NCBI GenBank assembly: GCA_009746045.1 | Contig: RPFO01000310.1 | Span: forward strand, 3,228,600-3,290,599 | Source: Mesostigma viride | Lineage: Eukaryota > Streptophyta > Mesostigmatophyceae > Mesostigmatales > Mesostigmataceae | Length of the DNA: 62,000 nucleotides | Direction: 5' to 3' | Shown here: positions 49,937-59,521 of the stretch, one piece after another | Numbering within the stretch: the first letter of the stretch is position 1 | Layout of the letters: each line of letters starts with the position of its first letter | Notes under the pieces: generated by a model | The model's input: the letters and a program-made list of their open reading frames with translations, nothing else | Told to the model about the DNA's origin: nothing | Databases searched by the model: none | Made by a program: the position numbers and the translations under genes

Positions 49937-51925
49937 GAGCCACGAGCCACGAGCCACGAGGTAGCCATGGCTGACGGCGGAGCTCATAACTTTCACGTTT
50001 GAGCACCGAATTTAGCCGTGAATATCACAATCGACGCGTCTTTCTACGACGCACATGCTGATATAATTTTCCGACGCTATTACGCAATATACGATGAGCA
50101 AACGCCCATCGACGCAACGCAGCCTGACGGCTGCGCTCGGCAATGAAAATACGTCTGCAGCTCCGGCTGCAGCTTCGCCATCAGGGCCGGAAGGCGGTGG
50201 TGACCCTAGTCGCGCACTGGTTGTCGCCCAGCACCCTCCCGGGCTTCCTGCCTCGCCCTCAGCCTCGCCCGAGCCAAAACGCAGCCGCCCAACCGAACCA
50301 AGCTGGTCTGAGCGCGACTTTGACGTTGACGGGTTATTTTCCACCTTCGACGGTGCCAGACCCGGCTTTTTCGACATGCCACCCATCAAGATACTGGAGC
50401 TCGTGTTTTATGGGTCATACGCCTCCATTTTCGACCTGTGCCAGCGCCTTCACAGCCATTACCGCCTCCGCACTGGACCTGACGGCCGGTTTACTCACCG
50501 ACCTGAGAACCTGGCCCGCTGGTCTCGCCCCCGTCTTCAGCTCGCCGCCCTCTTTTCCATCCTTGACCGCTCTGTCACGGACCTCTGGACCCCCTCCCCC
50601 TTGACCGAATCCACCTTCCTCCTCCACCTCCAAGAAACCATCTCACAGCACGTGACGCCCCTAGCTGCAGATGTGGCAGCTGTGGGTCGCACGCTGGCTG
50701 CTGAGCTCCCCACCATCCCCACCGCCACCGCCACCCTCCTCGCCTCCACCCCCCCCCTCCGCCTCCACCGACTCCATCACCGCCCAGCTCCGCGACATTG
50801 ACCAACGTCTTAAGGATAATGCCATCGCTATCGAGGTCCTGCAGAACACCGCGGGCCTCACCGCCCAGGCGGTGAAGGACATTGCCGCCAAGCCAGCCTC
50901 TGCTGGCCTGGCCGGCGATGCTCCTCCCATCACGACCTGGGCGGACATGCTTAAGCAGCACACCACCTCCACCACCTCCGCCGTCGCAGCCCAGCTCCAG
51001 CGGCAGACGCTTGACCTCCGCGAGGAGGCCGAGCTTGCCAAGCGCAGCCTTAACGTCATTGTCAAGAACCTCGACATGGAGGAAGGTGAGAATTCCGAGA
51101 AGCTTGCACGTGCGTTTGAGAGAGAAATTCTTAGTCGCATGGGCCTTACTGGTGAGATCGACCTGGTCGCCCACCGCCTTCCCCGCGCGCGGGGTAAGGC
51201 AGGGCCGCCCCCGCTCCTTCTCACCTCGAGTTAAGACCCCGGCGGACAAGATTTCTTTTCTCCGACGCCGCAAGCGGCTCGAGAAGACTCTCTTCACCCT
51301 TGACGACGACTTGACCCTGGCGCAGTGCTCAACAACGGCGACGGGAGCTATGGCCCACCTACCTCCAGCTCCGGCAGACCAAGGCGGGGCAGCCGGTGTA
51401 CTGGAAGGGGGCGGCCATCTACGTCGGCCACAAGCCCTGGCAGGCGACCCCCGCGGCCCCAACGACTCCAGACGCCCCAGCTTAGGGGAATACAGCAGTA
51501 GTAGTGTAGAATAGATAGACCGTGGCCATGTACATGTACGCCTCCTAGAGGCACTATCCTAGCTAAGCCACACGCTTTATTTAATCATGTACATGTGTGC
51601 CTATGATGTGCCACACTCCAGATGATGCCTAGCTTTATTTAGCTATGTTGTGCCCATGCAGGGAGTAACTCTCTGCTGAGACGCCATGCCCTAGCCTTTG
51701 TATAGCTATGCTGATCTTCCCCCCCATGACAGGCTCCCCCTTCGCTGGGCATAGCTTGAAGATCATGGGGATGCAAGTGCCCTGGTGCACCTAGAGCAAG
51801 GGTCCTTTACATCCCCACCCTTGCAGGAAGTAGCTTAGGATGTATGATAGGCCATATGCCCCCTCTCAAGGGCTATGTGCTACATATACTCCCAACGGAG
51901 TTATGTTACAATTCAATTCAATTCA
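49937..51925 (+). mobile_element. Full-length ORF1-only LINE copy C (HAL1-like)
   Basis: 1,989 bp between perfect 12-bp target duplications ATGCATGTTAAC at 49925-49936 and 51926-51937. It starts with GAGCCACGAGCCACGAGCC, has a 157-base leader, one ORF1-type coding region, and a 3' UTR with a small stem-loop (ACTCC-CAAC-GGAGT, near 51890-51903) and an (AATTC)n tail. No endonuclease, reverse transcriptase or RNase H is encoded. The matched ends and duplications show that it moved as this unit, so it is not just a broken LINE. Confidence 0.88.
50094..51484 (+). pseudogene. ORF1-type RNA-binding protein of LINE copy C, frame-broken
   Basis: Starts ATG at 50094 (MSKRPSTQRSLTAALG). Order: Pro/Ser-rich N-terminus with KRSR; a conserved block (IKILELVFYGSYASIFDLCQ) also in copy A; a coiled-coil segment (AQLRDIDQRLKDNAIAIEVL); then RNA-binding and C-terminal domains (RSLNVIVKNLDMEEGENSEK, VAHRLPRARGKAGPPP, LFTLDDDLTLAQ) similar to L1 ORF1. 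Frame shifts occur in the C-run near 50745 and near 51230, and the last 80 codons are in a third frame. The product would bind its RNA and depend on another LINE's reverse transcriptase. Confidence 0.7.
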
Positions 51926-51936
51926 ATGCATGTTAA

Positions 51937-53656
51937 CTCGTCGTCTGTCCCTGGTCCTCTACGGAGGACTGAGTTGAACTCAGTCCTCTCTAGAGGACCG
52001 AGTTTTTGGGTTTCGTAGAAAATTCGCCCCGGTCAGAATGTTTGACAAAAAAATTCTCTCAAAATTTATTCAAATACTACGTGAAAAGATCTTTCTTGGA
52101 CATATTTTTGGGATTTTTTTGGATTTGGTATGAGCGGCTAAATGTACGGTCAAAGTACAAGTGGTAAGGGTACTTTTCCACGTGAAACGCGAGTTCCGGA
52201 AATGCACGACCTAGCCATGGCGGCTCGCGCCCATGCATGCAGTTTACGTTTGCGGACGAGTTAGCTGTCCAAACTCAGGAAATAAATTTAACATGCCCTA
52301 AAGATGATGAAAATACATTTTTAGCTCGCGGGGATGCGATTTACCTGGTGTCGGCACTGTTCTTGCTGGAAAAAACTGCGATAAGGCAGGTCGACGGAAT
52401 TGATGACTGCGCTTGCTTTCCGGCGCAATTTCAATGGCTGATAGGTTTCTTTCTACATTTTAACATGCATCGTATTAGAATAAATTGAGTGACAGTATAG
52501 ATTTGAGTATTTCGACCATTCTGTCACGTCATGGTCTATGTGCCGCAAAGTGCCACTTTTGCGGGCACCGCCTGGGCCAAGGTAACGCCAGCCGTGCCAG
52601 GTAAAGCCGGATAATCGTTGCCTCTTCGTTTCTTGATGTTTGTACATGAGTTTAAGCTTGCGAGGCGTTGTCAGGTTCAAGTCTTGATGCTCTTTCTTGA
52701 CCGTTGCCTGCCCTCTCTAAAACCCCCTTTTCAGATGATGTTATCAGGCACTTGCCTTGACCCAGTGTAGTTGTGCAGGGTTTTAGGACCTGTGCAGGTT
52801 TAAACACCTTCATAGATGTTAGTTATTCTTTTGCTACGTTCATACTGCATGATTTTGAGGCCACGGGCCGCGTCAAGGGTGCATTCAAGCTTTTACGGGT
52901 GAGTGAAAAGTCTTGGTGACAAACCACTGCCATCATGTGCCAGCAACTATGTTGGCCACATCATGGCAAGGCAAAACAGTTATAGCCATATCTATTGTTG
53001 TTAGAAACAATGGAAATATGCTTCACCTACCCATTATATTGGTGGTTGACACTTATAACATAACCCTTTGTTGGTAGGGTATCCAAGCCCATTCCCTACA
53101 TGCATGCATAGGCTCTCACTACATGATAAGGTATGATATACCTGAAGTATGATGATGCAAGTGTGTTGTCCTGTAATGCTTGAAGGGAAATGAGTTGATT
53201 GGGATGGTTGGTGGCCACGGTGGTGTGTAGTATGACCGCACTTACATGCTAGCAAAGTTAGCAAAAGCCCCATTCCTCTCCTGAGGACTGAGAGTTTTTT
53301 AATTGTTTCAGGCAGTTGCAGTGGCCAAATCGAGCCCAGTTTTTTTCCACGTTTCAAGAACTATGTTGTTTACATGCCTATATTTTTTCTTCATGCACGA
53401 GGATTTGATTGAATTTTTCCCACTCGTTCTTATCCCGAAAAATGCAAATTCGCGAGGGGTGCCCATCGTCCGTGTAATTTTCAGGTGTTCGGGTCAAGTT
53501 TTCACATATGCAGTATTTTTGCCAACAAAATGACATCTAGTACACCCCCGATCCACATCAAAACATTTGGGATGGACCCCCCACCTAGTCGCTACACGCG
53601 GTTGAAAATTGTCAACTCAGTCCTCCTGTGAGGACTGAGTTGGGACAGACGACGAG
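51937..53656. mobile_element. TTAA-flanked inverted-repeat element (piggyBac-like?)
   Basis: 1,720 bp. Ends CTCGTCGTCTGTCCC and its perfect reverse complement, each abutting TTAA (51933-51936, 53657-53660). Just inside each end is a palindrome: left AGGACTGAGTT-G-AACTCAGTCCT nested in GGTCCTCTA/AGAGGACC, right CAACTCAGTCCTC-CTGT-GAGGACTGAGTTG. TTAA duplication suggests piggyBac, but the end sequence does not begin CCC. The inside ORF (52237-52488, 83 residues) is unrecognised and no transposase is seen. Confidence 0.75.
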
Positions 53657-53660
53657 TTAA

Positions 53661-54142
53661 CGCATATTTCAACCTGTGTGCCACCAATATTCACCATAAC
53701 CACTGCCGCATATGCTTGGAGACAGCTGCGCGCGGGTCGCGAGTATAAACTTCACAACCAATGCATGATGGACCACGTATACCTTGGATTTCACCCTAGT
53801 ATTTCAGGGGGGACTGTAAGTGTACCCAAGCACTACATCCAAGCACTTCCATGTCTTGTTTCACCCAGGGACCCACAAGATAATGCTCAAAATATCTTAT
53901 GACTATTTTGAGTCACCAGTTTAGGGTACCCTGTCAGCTTTGACCAGGGTTTTCACCCTGGTCCGGTGGTCAGATACAGTCTTTCAAGAGTGCTACGGAT
54001 AGAGTGAATCTAGACCTTTCCAACGGTCCTATTTTTACCCGCGAAAACCTTCCCGCGAGATTTCTACAGGGCGCACAAACTCATGCCGAATTCCAGTCAT
54101 GAGTAAAACTCGTGGTCGAAAATCGGCACGAGGACGGTTTAG
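53661..54142. other. Unassigned sequence
   Basis: No element ends or exons recognised. It contains a short inverted pair GACCAGGGTTTT-CA-CCCTGGTC near 53942-53964. Confidence 0.35.
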
Positions 54143-54432
54143 GGGTTAAGTATGCCGTGCCCATGCAGGGGGTCCGACTCCCTGCTGAGAAGCCATGCCC
54201 TAGCTTTTGTATAGCTGTGCTGATCTTCCCCACCTATGACAGGCTCCCCTTAGCCGGGTGTTGCCTGAAACTCTGGGTGTTGCAGGTGCCCTAGTGCACC
54301 TAGAGCAAGTGTTGTTTACATTCCCACCCTTGCAGGAAGTAGCTTAGAATGTATGATAGGCCATATGCCCCTTCTCTGGGCTATGTGCTACATATACTCC
54401 CAACGGAGTTATGTTACAATTCAATTCAATCC
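54143..54432 (+). mobile_element. 5'-truncated LINE 3' UTR with stem-loop and AATTC tail
   Basis: Matches 51650-51925: GTGCCCATGCAGGG, GAAGCCATGCCCTAGC, GATCTTCCCC, TAGAGCAAG, ACTCCCAACGGAGT and a final CAATTCAATTCAAT. Same family as LINE copy C. Confidence 0.75.
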
Positions 54433-54710
54433 ACTCTCTCTCCCGTCTTTGGACTGTCATGCAGGACAAGACGTGGTGGAAGAAGATTGTCAAGGCGCAC
54501 ACGCCCGACCCTGTGGGCAAGCCACCTCCCCCCAAGCGGAGGAGGCGTTTTGATGAGAAGTGTAGTTAGGATTTTCTAGATAGCTTAGCGTTAGTATAGT
54601 TCGCTTACGCGGCTTCCTCCATCCCATCCATCATGGAATATGTGCTACATGACCTCCCCACGGAGGCATGTTATAATTTAATTTAATTTAATTTTAATCA
54701 ATCAATCAAT
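54433..54710 (+). mobile_element. 3' end of a second LINE-like family
   Basis: Short coding end (DKTWWKKIVKAHTPDPVGK, PPPPKRRRRFDEKCS, stop near 54568), then a UTR with CTACATGACCTCCCCACGG and an (AATTT)n plus (AATC)n tail. The sequence GCTACAT-GACCTCC-CCACGGAGG before the tail parallels the stem-loop of the first family, so both may be recognised by the same reverse transcriptase. Confidence 0.6.
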
Positions 54711-54764
54711 CAATCAATCAATTAATTAATTAATTAATTAATTAATTAATTAGACTCGTGCTCC

Positions 54765-55468
54765 TGTAACGACTAAAAATGTTGTGTTTGCAACAGCCTC
54801 AGTTTCAACATTGATGTGAAAAGATCTTTATACCTGGGTTGGAGTCGCGACAGATAACTTCACGTCCAGAGAAGCAATGAAGATGGATCTTCAACAGTTA
54901 AGGGAATGAGTCCCCACCCTTGTTAGACACAACAGACAATGTTATATCCAAGTCGACTATCTGTTGAAGTTATAGTTGACTTTTAGCGAGGGTTGTTTGA
55001 TTGATGAAACAAGGAATCCCTTGAATTACACCATAGCTTTAGCTTTCTTACACGCACACGTTTCCAGCCGCCACAAACTGGATAAAAATCATCATGCACG
55101 CAGGGTCGGCTCAGCCCTAACTCGGAAGGACCAATCAAAAGTGAGAATCACTCAAGATAAGATCTTAGCTTCCAAATCTTCAACACAACACAAAGCCAGC
55201 ACATACAGAATCTCCATGACCTGGAACCAGATCCACCAGGTGCAACGGTATTAATGAGAATCTATGACTGACTGAACACAACCATGCAAAGTACCCTACG
55301 TGGATCAGGCCACGACCAATGAGGGTAGAACAATAATATCTGCAGATCTCAGCAGGCACACTATCTATCAGACGTCGCAGCCTCCTAACTTCCCAAATAA
55401 TTGTCCTAAAGAACTCATAATCAGATAAATCAGTAGGAAAACTTTGGATGTAACATTTGGTTGTTACA
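54765..55468 (-). repeat. 3' LTR of the chromovirus
   Basis: 704 bp; on the element strand it runs from TGTAACAACC to ...CGTTACA. The inner end abuts the purine-rich tract TTTTGAGGGGGAGATA (55469-55484 reversed). The outer boundary at 54765 rests on the TGTAAC/GTTACA symmetry; the partner LTR is not in the window. Confidence 0.7.
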
Positions 55469-55852
55469 TATCTCCCCCTCAAAACAGGAACTCCCAGTTC
55501 CTAGAAGCCAAGAAGAATAAAACAACAACCTCTACAAAACAACACAACAATAAACAGGAAGTCCACCACCTCTTGGGACAAGCAAGTGGGTTTTTACATC
55601 CCCAAAGGGGCCTCCTATCTCATTATCATCTGACCATGGTCAATCCTGAATAAGACAATTTCACCCACTGATGAATTGTTATCAAGTGACTAACACACAC
55701 AGGCAACCATGCCTGGATAATACAACTGCAAGACTGTCAGGAACTCAGAACTGTCATTACTGGAAATCTGGACTGGACATCAGAACTGGCCTCCTCCATT
55801 CTGGATCCCCACCTCACTCCACAGCCCCATCTCCAACCATCCTGGAAACCCT

Positions 55853-57043
55853 TCACAAAGTGAACCAATCCCCCTTCTTCGTGTCCTTCCCCCTCGTTCC
55901 AAACACTGGGAAATGCTCCACCATGGACACCAGATCTGGCCAGTTCCTGCTGACCTGGATAGCCATGCAGGTCTCAGCAGCCTTGCCCAACTCAGCTGAA
56001 AACCTACTGCACTGGGCAGGATAGGCCAGAGTAACCACAGCCTGTCGGAGGGGGTCGAAGACCCAGCCACTGGCAGTCTTATGGCGACATAGCCAGCTGC
56101 TGTAGGCCCACCACAGCTGTAGAAAGGCCTTGATAGGCCCCCACCTGGCCCCCAAGATGGGTACCAGCACTCTCAAGGGTGTGAGCCTGGCTCTCAGCTC
56201 GTTAGGGAACTTTGGTAACTGCAGCCCCACGAAAACTGTGCTGTCCTTGTGTGGAAAACATGACATCACAGAGCAGCTGGACGACGGAGTCATGTCAAAC
56301 TCTCCCTGCTGAACAGCTTGCTCTAACAGCTCAGTATAGGTCTGGGAGTAACCCACTGGCTGGAGCTCTGCAAAGGCGAGTCTCAGATCACTGGGCAGAG
56401 CTGCCATCAGGTCCTGGCCCTCCACCGGCCTCATGTCAAACGAAGGCCACGGGTACACTGCAAAGACGGTGTGCATAATATAAGCCACCATGGGTGAACC
56501 AATCTCACAAAGACTGGGGGGCAGACAGTCCAGGGCCAACTCTACCATACCCTCGGGTACTAGTTCACCCTCCTCCACCACTGTCTGGTCGAGGGCCTTC
56601 ATGGCTGTGTACAAGGATTTACACCACTCGCACTGTTCAGGGGTACATTTACGGTGGTCCAAGTACTGCTCCACCTGTTTCGTTGGGACAACAGACCTGG
56701 GCAAGTGTACCACCACCTTAGAGGGCGGAGGAGCCTCCGTAGGGGAGGGGACTGAGGTCACCATGGTGGGTATAACCTCCTGAGCTACCTGGGCCTCCAA
56801 GGCTGCAGGCCTATCAGAACCCACCAGTGGAAGGTGCCCCGCCCTCAAATGTGCTGCCATCTGGGTCACCAAATCCTCCACATGAATCAACCTGGAGATA
56901 AGGGCCCCGTGTCGCTGCTCGTGTCGCTGCTGGTCATGGACCATCCGCTGGAATAGGTTGAGAAAATGGCCCTCCACGAATCCAGGGTCTTCCTGGAGTG
57001 GGGCAGGTGGCCTGGGTGGCCCCTCAGGATGGGAGTCTGCCAT
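55853..57043 (-). CDS. Extra ORF downstream of integrase, unknown function
   Basis: 396 residues from ATG at 57043 (MADSHPEGPPRPPAPLQEDP), starting about 50 bases after the integrase stop. The first 90 residues are hydrophilic and His/Gln/Arg-rich, possibly coiled; the middle contains KCTPEQCEWC; the C-terminal third is Trp- and Leu-rich (FLQLWWAYSSWLC). No signal peptide or clear membrane segment is seen, so an envelope role is not supported. The frame is fully open, unlike old TE debris, so it is probably a functional part of the element. It could be a second gag-like or accessory protein. Confidence 0.7.
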   Translation of the reverse strand: MADSHPEGPPRPPAPLQEDPGFVEGHFLNLFQRMVHDQQRHEQRHGALISRLIHVEDLVTQMAAHLRAGHLPLVGSDRPAALEAQVAQEVIPTMVTSVPSPTEAPPPSKVVVHLPRSVVPTKQVEQYLDHRKCTPEQCEWCKSLYTAMKALDQTVVEEGELVPEGMVELALDCLPPSLCEIGSPMVAYIMHTVFAVYPWPSFDMRPVEGQDLMAALPSDLRLAFAELQPVGYSQTYTELLEQAVQQGEFDMTPSSSCSVMSCFPHKDSTVFVGLQLPKFPNELRARLTPLRVLVPILGARWGPIKAFLQLWWAYSSWLCRHKTASGWVFDPLRQAVVTLAYPAQCSRFSAELGKAAETCMAIQVSRNWPDLVSMVEHFPVFGTRGKDTKKGDWFTL

Positions 57044-57092
57044 GGCTGGCAACCACAGACACACAGCACCAAAAAGGAGGCGTTAGCAGTGC

Positions 57093-58469
57093 TCACTGGG
57101 AGCTATGAAGGGGAGCACTCTGCTCAGAGCCCATGACGTACCACTCAGGCAAGGTGATCCCATGACGCTGACAGTAATCTAGTACAGCAGAGTGACTATT
57201 GGTGAGATCAGACAGCCACAGCCACGTAGCAGTCACCTCTAGCTCTCCCTTCCAGTGTACCTTAAACTGCAGCTGTTTAGTACGACCTTTCCCCTTCACC
57301 CTGTGAGCCAACAACCGCTCCACTTCATAGATCTTCTCCCCCTCTGAATCCAACTCATAAGGCAAGGGGGCAGACAATCTGCCTGGCAAGGTGTTACGCT
57401 TGTACAGTTTCAGCTGTGCTAGGTGGAAAATATTATTCCTGAGCTTCCAGTGAGAAGGCACCTGGACCTGAACCACGGTACCATAGTGAAAGGTGGCCAA
57501 CACTGGGTAAGGACCCAACCAGAGTGGTTGCAGTTTCCTGCATTGCTCCTTCTCAGGCAGCACTCTGTTGGCTTCCAACAACACCAAGTCCCCAGGAGCT
57601 ACAAAGGAATGACTGGCCACTGTTTGCTGCCAGGCGTTAGTCAGGTACTTGTCCTGTGTCCTCAACAGCTGGGTAGCCACAATGCTGTGAGCCTCCTGGA
57701 AGGAAGCCAACAACTGCTGGACTGAACCAAGACGTCGCTGGAAAGGGCCTTCAGCGTCTCTGTCAGGCAGTTCCAAGTCGAATGGTGTCAAGGGGCACTG
57801 GCCATTGCAGATCACGAAGGGGGACATCTGGTGAGGAGCCAGAGGAGAGTTGTTGATTGCGAACTCTATGAAAGGTATCTTCTTGTCCCAGTCCTTGTTG
57901 TCGTGTGTACAATAGTGCTTTTGACACTCCCTGACAATTCTGTTCATCCTCTCCACCGCCCCAGTACTGGCACACCTGTAGGCCACACCGAATGCCAGCT
58001 TAGTGTCTAGGATGTCAAAGAATGACTTCCAAAACCCTGACAGCCAGAGGGGGTCCTGATCAGTGATGATCACTCTAGGCATGCCGTGCAGACGGTAGAT
58101 CTCCTTCATAAACAAATCCACACACTGTGCAGCGGTGAGATGAGTATTGCAAGGAATCAGGTGGCACATCCTGGACAGCCTGTCCATGACTACTAGGATC
58201 CTGTCATTGCCACCATCTGACATGGGAAGACCACAGATAAAATCCATAGTCACACTGATCCAAGGGCGCAGGGGTATCGGCATAGCCATGGGAAAGATGG
58301 GCGTGGCTTGGTTCCTGACCTTATTTCTCTGGCAGGAGTCACAGGAATCCACATAGGCCTTAACATCCTGATAAAGGCCAGGCCACCAAAACCTCTGCTG
58401 CACCTCATGAAGTAGCTTAGCATAACCAGGATGACATGCAGTTACATCGTCATGGAAACAATGTAACAC
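57093..58469 (-). CDS. pol: Integrase with C-terminal chromodomain
   Basis: Zinc-binding N-terminus (HCFHDDVTACHPGY, then CDSCQRNK); catalytic core with the first Asp in VTMDFICGLP, the second in VIITDQDPLW and Glu in STGAVERMNRIV; C-terminal chromodomain-like region (YEVERLLAHRV, FKVHWKGE, TWLWLSDL). The chromodomain places the element among chromoviruses and would guide insertion to particular chromatin. The frame joins RNase H through a one-base gap in a C run near 58480. Confidence 0.9.
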   Translation of the reverse strand: MLHCFHDDVTACHPGYAKLLHEVQQRFWWPGLYQDVKAYVDSCDSCQRNKVRNQATPIFPMAMPIPLRPWISVTMDFICGLPMSDGGNDRILVVMDRLSRMCHLIPCNTHLTAAQCVDLFMKEIYRLHGMPRVIITDQDPLWLSGFWKSFFDILDTKLAFGVAYRCASTGAVERMNRIVRECQKHYCTHDNKDWDKKIPFIEFAINNSPLAPHQMSPFVICNGQCPLTPFDLELPDRDAEGPFQRRLGSVQQLLASFQEAHSIVATQLLRTQDKYLTNAWQQTVASHSFVAPGDLVLLEANRVLPEKEQCRKLQPLWLGPYPVLATFHYGTVVQVQVPSHWKLRNNIFHLAQLKLYKRNTLPGRLSAPLPYELDSEGEKIYEVERLLAHRVKGKGRTKQLQFKVHWKGELEVTATWLWLSDLTNSHSAVLDYCQRHGITLPEWYVMGSEQSAPLHSSQ

Positions 58470-59521
58470 TGTGGGATGGCCATCTCAGGCACATACACTT
58501 TTCTAGTCACCGTGTGCTCTGCATCATGAGTGTGAACATACAGAACGCCCTCCCAGTATTCTACAGGTCTATTGCCAAAGTTGCCCCTCTGGATAGCTGC
58601 AGTAGCCATGTCCTCCGTCTTGGTGAAGGCCTTGATGACGTCCAGCAGGGAAATATTTAAAGGATTAGGCAACACCAGGTCCTTGTCAGGTCCCAGGGGC
58701 TGCATCTGCATCTCCTCTTCCTGCCCAGGGCTAGCCACCAACTGCTTGGATGAGACAGTAGTAGCTATAGGCCCTTTTGACCTTGCCATCACCTGAGAGG
58801 CCAACACCTTGGACCGGCCTACCAACACAGGGTCCATGACCCACTTCCTGGGTCTACCTCTGCTGCGCCTAGCAGGGTCTCCCTCACCTGGCTGCACTGT
58901 GGGAGTGGGCACCACACCTTCAGGAATTCTCCTAAGACTGTCAGACAGTGACTGGACACCCTCCTGGACGCCTGTCAACTCTGGGACAGAGCCCTGGTCG
59001 ATGAGCATCACGGGACCACCGTTATTCCCTACAGGTGGTGTCAACAGTTGAGAAACCTTCTGGTTGTTGGCCTGAGCTCTAGTCAAGGCTCCACACTCTA
59101 CCACAGAAATCAGGGCAGCACAGATGTCCAAGTCCTCATGAAAACTCCCCATCAAATCCCTCCTCCTGGACAGGGCGTCAGGCACCACATTCTGCGTACC
59201 AGGAATGTACCTCACAGAGAAAGGTCCAAACCCCCCCAGGAACTCCATCCATCCAGCCATCCTCTTACTCATCCGGGTCTGTTCCAACACATGTACCAAG
59301 GGCCTGTGATCAGTCATCAGAGTAATAGACTCGTTGCCCTGCCCATCCCTGGCGCTGCTGGCCACAGAAAACTGAGCCCCCTTCAGTAGGTGTTCCCACT
59401 TGTGACAGGCCACCACCAACCCCAGCAGCTCCTGCTCATGAACAGGGTAGTTACGTTCTGCAGACGTCATACTCCTGGACATGTATTCCACTGGTTGAGG
59501 GCCATTACCCTGATCTTGCAT
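58442..59521 (-). CDS. pol: RNase H and linker part of pol
   Basis: Begins in the RNase H fold: the first Asp is in the preceding frame (SDASQGAIG); then SAERNYPVHEQELLGLV, TDHRPLVHVLEQTR and the final Asp in NVVPDALSRR. It continues into a linker with Pro-rich and basic tracts before integrase. It is out of frame with the reverse transcriptase by one base at a GGG run near 59530. Confidence 0.88.
   Translation of the reverse strand: MQDQGNGPQPVEYMSRSMTSAERNYPVHEQELLGLVVACHKWEHLLKGAQFSVASSARDGQGNESITLMTDHRPLVHVLEQTRMSKRMAGWMEFLGGFGPFSVRYIPGTQNVVPDALSRRRDLMGSFHEDLDICAALISVVECGALTRAQANNQKVSQLLTPPVGNNGGPVMLIDQGSVPELTGVQEGVQSLSDSLRRIPEGVVPTPTVQPGEGDPARRSRGRPRKWVMDPVLVGRSKVLASQVMARSKGPIATTVSSKQLVASPGQEEEMQMQPLGPDKDLVLPNPLNISLLDVIKAFTKTEDMATAAIQRGNFGNRPVEYWEGVLYVHTHDAEHTVTRKVYVPEMAIPQCYIVSMTM

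Noticed and set aside
55853-57043. Retroviral envelope gene
   Set aside because: Position fits, but there is no signal peptide, membrane segment or cleavage site visible.
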